A stretch of DNA of 64,000 nucleotides from Tomocerus qinae (taxonomy: Eukaryota > Arthropoda > Collembola > Entomobryomorpha > Tomoceridae): NCBI GenBank assembly GCA_020055645.1, contig CM034546.1:21266001-21330000 (forward strand). The letters are read 5' to 3'. The translations under genes were made by a program, and so were the position numbers. Below, piece by piece: positions 61,151 to 64,000 of the stretch. The notes beneath the pieces were generated by a model. The model was not told where the DNA came from. It saw only the letters and a list, made by a program, of their open reading frames with translations, and made no database searches. Positions within the stretch are counted from its first letter, which is position 1, and each line of letters opens with the position of its first letter.

Positions 61151-61429
61151 TTTCAATATGCTGATGTCTGCAGTTCTAATGTGTAATTAGAGTATACTTT
61201 TAAAAAATTGATTTTAACTTTTACAGTTAATAGTGACTTAGAAGGGGAAAGTTGAGAATATGATGTTCTCCACAGAGGAGTTGTGACTGTTGGTTATATT
61301 ATAACCTTCGTGCTACCTCGTGCTACTGTCCTTCAAGAAAACAAAGGTACTTGTATTCATTCTATTTATTTAATATAAAATACAGTAATGGCCAAGAAGA
61401 CCAAAGTATTACCATATACTCAGAAAATA

Positions 61430-61860
61430 TCCGGTGCTCCGATAAAATGTGGTTTGCTTTGATGGATTATTTTCGTTAGGTAATGTTTCCGTACATAATA
61501 CCCATGAATATTTCATTTGTTGCAAAATAGCTGGCTCAAGTCCAAACGTCGCCAAATATAGAAACCCAAGTAAGTATTGTGGAGTCACAGTACTTTAAAA
61601 GTAAAAAGTATTGCCAAATGTTCACATAATATCTAGAGCATTACAATAACTAAACCAAAGCCTTTACAAAACTCCGGTAAAATGTTTGTTTTAATGGATG
61701 ATTTTCGTTAGATAATATTTCCGTACATTAAACCCATGAATATTTCATTTGTTGCAAAATAGCTGGTTCAAGTCCAAACCTCGCCAAATATGGAAACCCA
61801 ACTCAGTATAGTTGAGTCACAATACTTTAAAAGTACAAAGTATTACCAAATTGAATACAT
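61430..61860 (-). repeat. Block I copies upstream of pseudogene D, second copy
   Basis: Dyad motif at 61504 and 61736. Collinear with 17990-18420. Confidence 0.55.
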
Positions 61861-62174
61861 AGAAAACAAGAGTTCATGTAAGTTCTTGCATTCGGTAAAC
61901 TAAAAATGTACCTGAGGTATCGGAAGACATTGTAAAAACAATGTGAGATGGTTTACCCTTGGCGGAGCCAGGCATAAGCAGTGTAGTGCTTATGCCTGCT
62001 TGGCTTGCCTTCTACCCTACTCACTCGGCTGCTGGCTGGACTGAGATGAGAAGACAAGCACTGCTTGCCTTCTCATTTCACATTTCTTTCGTTCGTGCAA
62101 GCCATCCTTGCACCAACTTTGCGGCATCTGCCAAAAAAATTACGTTTCATCGTGTCTACTGTCTACCACTGCAT

Positions 62175-62940
62175 GGTGGTTAGTGGTTGAAGTCGTTAGT
62201 GGCTGTTCTTCTCTGCATGTCGCATCTCTACCTTTTGTTGTCCTGTCTGCCTGTCATTTCTGCGTCATCTGTGCCTGCCATCATTGGTCATCTGCCTATC
62301 ATTGGTCATCTGCCTGTCATTGGTCATCTCTGACTGTCTTCTTTGTCATCTGGACCAAAAACTAAGTACGTGTATTTTTTTAAATTTCTGCAAAGGCAGA
62401 GCTGAATAACATACACTTTGACCTAATCAAGATTTCCTGTATTCCATTCTTAGAGAATCAAGAGTCTGAGTCTATTGTTTGGAAAATCACCTTACCTACA
62501 ACTACGACGTATTTTAATTCATGGTGGTTAGTGGTTGCTGCGTCATTGGCTGTTCTTCACTGCCTGTCACATCTCTACCTGATGTTGTCCTGTCTGCCTG
62601 CCATTTGTCATCTCTGCACGGTTATTGTCATCTGGACCTTACTAAGTAAGTGTATTTTTTTAAAATTTCTGCAAAGGCAGAGATGAATAACATACACTTT
62701 GACCTATGACCTAATCAAGATTTCCTGTATTCTATTCTTAGAGAATCAAGAGTCTGAGTCTATTGTTTTGAAAATCACCTTACCTACGACTACGACGTAT
62801 TTTAATTCATGGTGGTTAGTGGTTGCTGCCGTCATTGGCTGTTCTTCTCTGCCTGTCACATCTCTACCTGTTGTTGTCATGTCTGCCTGCCATTTGTCAT
62901 ATCTGCACGGTTATTGTCATCTGGACCAAAACTACTGAAG
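62175..62940 (+). repeat. 290-bp tandem repeat, second copy
   Basis: Same two and a half units as at 18738-19505. Confidence 0.65.
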
Positions 62941-63230
62941 TAAGTGGGGGGATGGGGAAAAGATAAGTTTTGAGTTGTCACTTTCCCTTTTCACTTCACG
63001 CGGAAAAAGGACCATTCAGTTACTTATTCTGCCTAAAATTCCAAATCCCCTCACCTGGGGCAACGGCAATGTTTTATTTGTGAATGTTCCTTTGCGCGTG
63101 AAGTGAAAAGGAAGTGAAACTCAAAACCTAGCTTTATGAATGTTCCTTTGCGCGTGAAGTGAAAGTGGAAGCTAGCTTTACTGGTAGAATTATCAATTCG
63201 CGACCTTTTTCATATAATAATCGCAGAGAA

Positions 63231-63627
63231 AATTGCTTCTGATTGATGGATGCATTTTTAAAATTGGCCAATGATTTTCATAAATCCTCCCAAGGTGAAA
63301 TATTTATTTCAACACTGAACTTTGAACTACAGACATGTGATATGATAGGAAAATACGGACTAAAACTTTTAGTATCATCGCAAACTAATACACTGTACCA
63401 ACTCTTATGATGTAATTAAAATTATATTGGAAAATTGCTTCTGATTGGTGGATGCATTTTTAAAATTGGCCAATGATTTTCATAAATCCTCCCCAGGGGA
63501 AATATTTATTTCAACACTGAACTTTGAACTACAGACATGTAATAGGAAAATACGGACTAACACTTTTACCATCATCGCAAACCAATACACTGTACCAACT
63601 CTATGATGTAATTAAAATTATATTGGA
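63231..63627 (+). repeat. 200-bp tandem duplication, second copy
   Basis: Same duplication as at 19796-20190. Confidence 0.7.
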
Positions 63628-63701
63628 TTAACTTCAACTATGAACTGCATTCACCAATCATTGCATTTAAAATGCCTCATAACATTTTTTTGTATTTTTA
63701 G

Positions 63702-64000
63702 GCCTAATAATGAGTAATAAACGTCGGGGAAGTAATCCTAATCATGGCTACACACCCACTTCGAGCCAATTTGTTATTCTTAAACGCAGTTTGTACAGTG
63801 GGTCAGCTTCCAAAACTCCTGAGGATAAACATGAACTTGGCAAGCTTCCTTTATGACTAAATGATAGATTTTGCCCCTTCTGTTCAAGAACAATTCGAGA
63901 CTATTATGATAAAGGTAAGGGTAAATTTAAAAAAATGTTTAAATTAATTATATTTTTATTAAAATATTAAATAAGTTTCAGAGGAGAATGCAAAAATTGT
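63702..64000 (+). CDS. Cysteine-rich protein, first exon of second copy (partial)
   Basis: ATG at 63710; the exon ends at 63914 before GTAAGG, and the window ends inside the intron. This copy reads MSNKRRGSNPNHGYTPTSSQ and on to GKLPL, with none of the early frameshifts of the first copy, then the same in-frame TGA, then LNDRFCPFCSRTIRDYYDK. It is the better template for this exon. Function unknown. Confidence 0.5.

Larger units (their letters stand above)
46217..64000 (+). repeat. Second copy of 3010-20569 (direct duplication or retained haplotig)
   Basis: The whole stretch aligns collinearly with 3010-20569. Anchors (left to right copy): 3034 to 46241 (offset 43207), 4239 to 47461 (43222), 6317 to 49606 (43289), 7600 to 50934 (43334), 10605 to 54042 (43437), 12259 to 55703 (43444), 14615 to 58056 (43441), 16576 to 60019 (43443), 20569 to 64000 (43431). 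The net gain is confined to 46.2-54.2 kb, where short insertions are dense; beyond that the copies are nearly identical. All transposon insertions are shared, so the copies separated very recently or are alleles. Confidence 0.95.

Overview
The window looks like AT-rich arthropod nuclear DNA, possibly a springtail (Collembola). The evidence is short introns with GT-AG borders, a tandem cluster of seven-transmembrane gustatory-receptor-like genes, an F-box/LRR gene, a Polycomb EED gene and many eukaryotic DNA transposons. The springtail guess rests on family resemblance only. A 100-base run of N at 46117-46216 is a scaffold gap.

Layout. (1) 1-25.7 kb: five receptor loci on the minus strand (called A to E here), each with two coding exons. 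B and C look complete apart from single-base indels; A, D and E are damaged. Repeated non-coding blocks separate them, including a TATA-like box plus a near-invariant 20-bp dyad motif that recurs roughly 300-500 bp upstream of receptor starts (about 850 bp for C, where a later insertion intervenes). The cluster is heavily invaded by DNA transposons: a Mutator-like element, a foldback element made of nested palindromes, a hAT element with a perfect 8-bp target duplication, and a 279-bp near-perfect palindrome inside TA repeats. An unrecognised cysteine-rich gene lies at 20.3-21.0 kb. (2) 25.7-28.3 kb: spacer with a TIR element and dispersed repeats. (3) 28.4-31.7 kb: a nine-exon EED/ESC (PRC2 subunit) gene with a long acidic, repeat-bearing N-terminus. 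(4) 32.3-32.8 kb: a large imperfect inverted repeat. (5) 33.6-35.6 kb: an F-box/LRR gene on the minus strand. (6) 36-41.3 kb: mostly non-coding, with a small TIR element and a long degenerate TGACTAT-rich array. (7) 41.3-46.1 kb: a decayed Helitron of the Helentron/Helitron2 type (Rep, PIF1-like helicase, endonuclease-like tail), cut by the gap. (8) 46.2-64 kb: a second copy of 3010-20569 in the same orientation.

The second copy is the main structural fact. Its coordinate offset to the first climbs from 43207 to about 43440 across the first 8 kb, then stays within about 20 bases to the window end. The extra bases are scattered 1-4 nt insertions, as in unpolished long-read sequence. A retained haplotig or misjoin at the gap is the simplest reading. 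Many single-base frameshifts, often in homopolymers, also occur in the EED, F-box and receptor genes, and the two copies often disagree at these sites. Several broken genes may therefore be intact in the organism.
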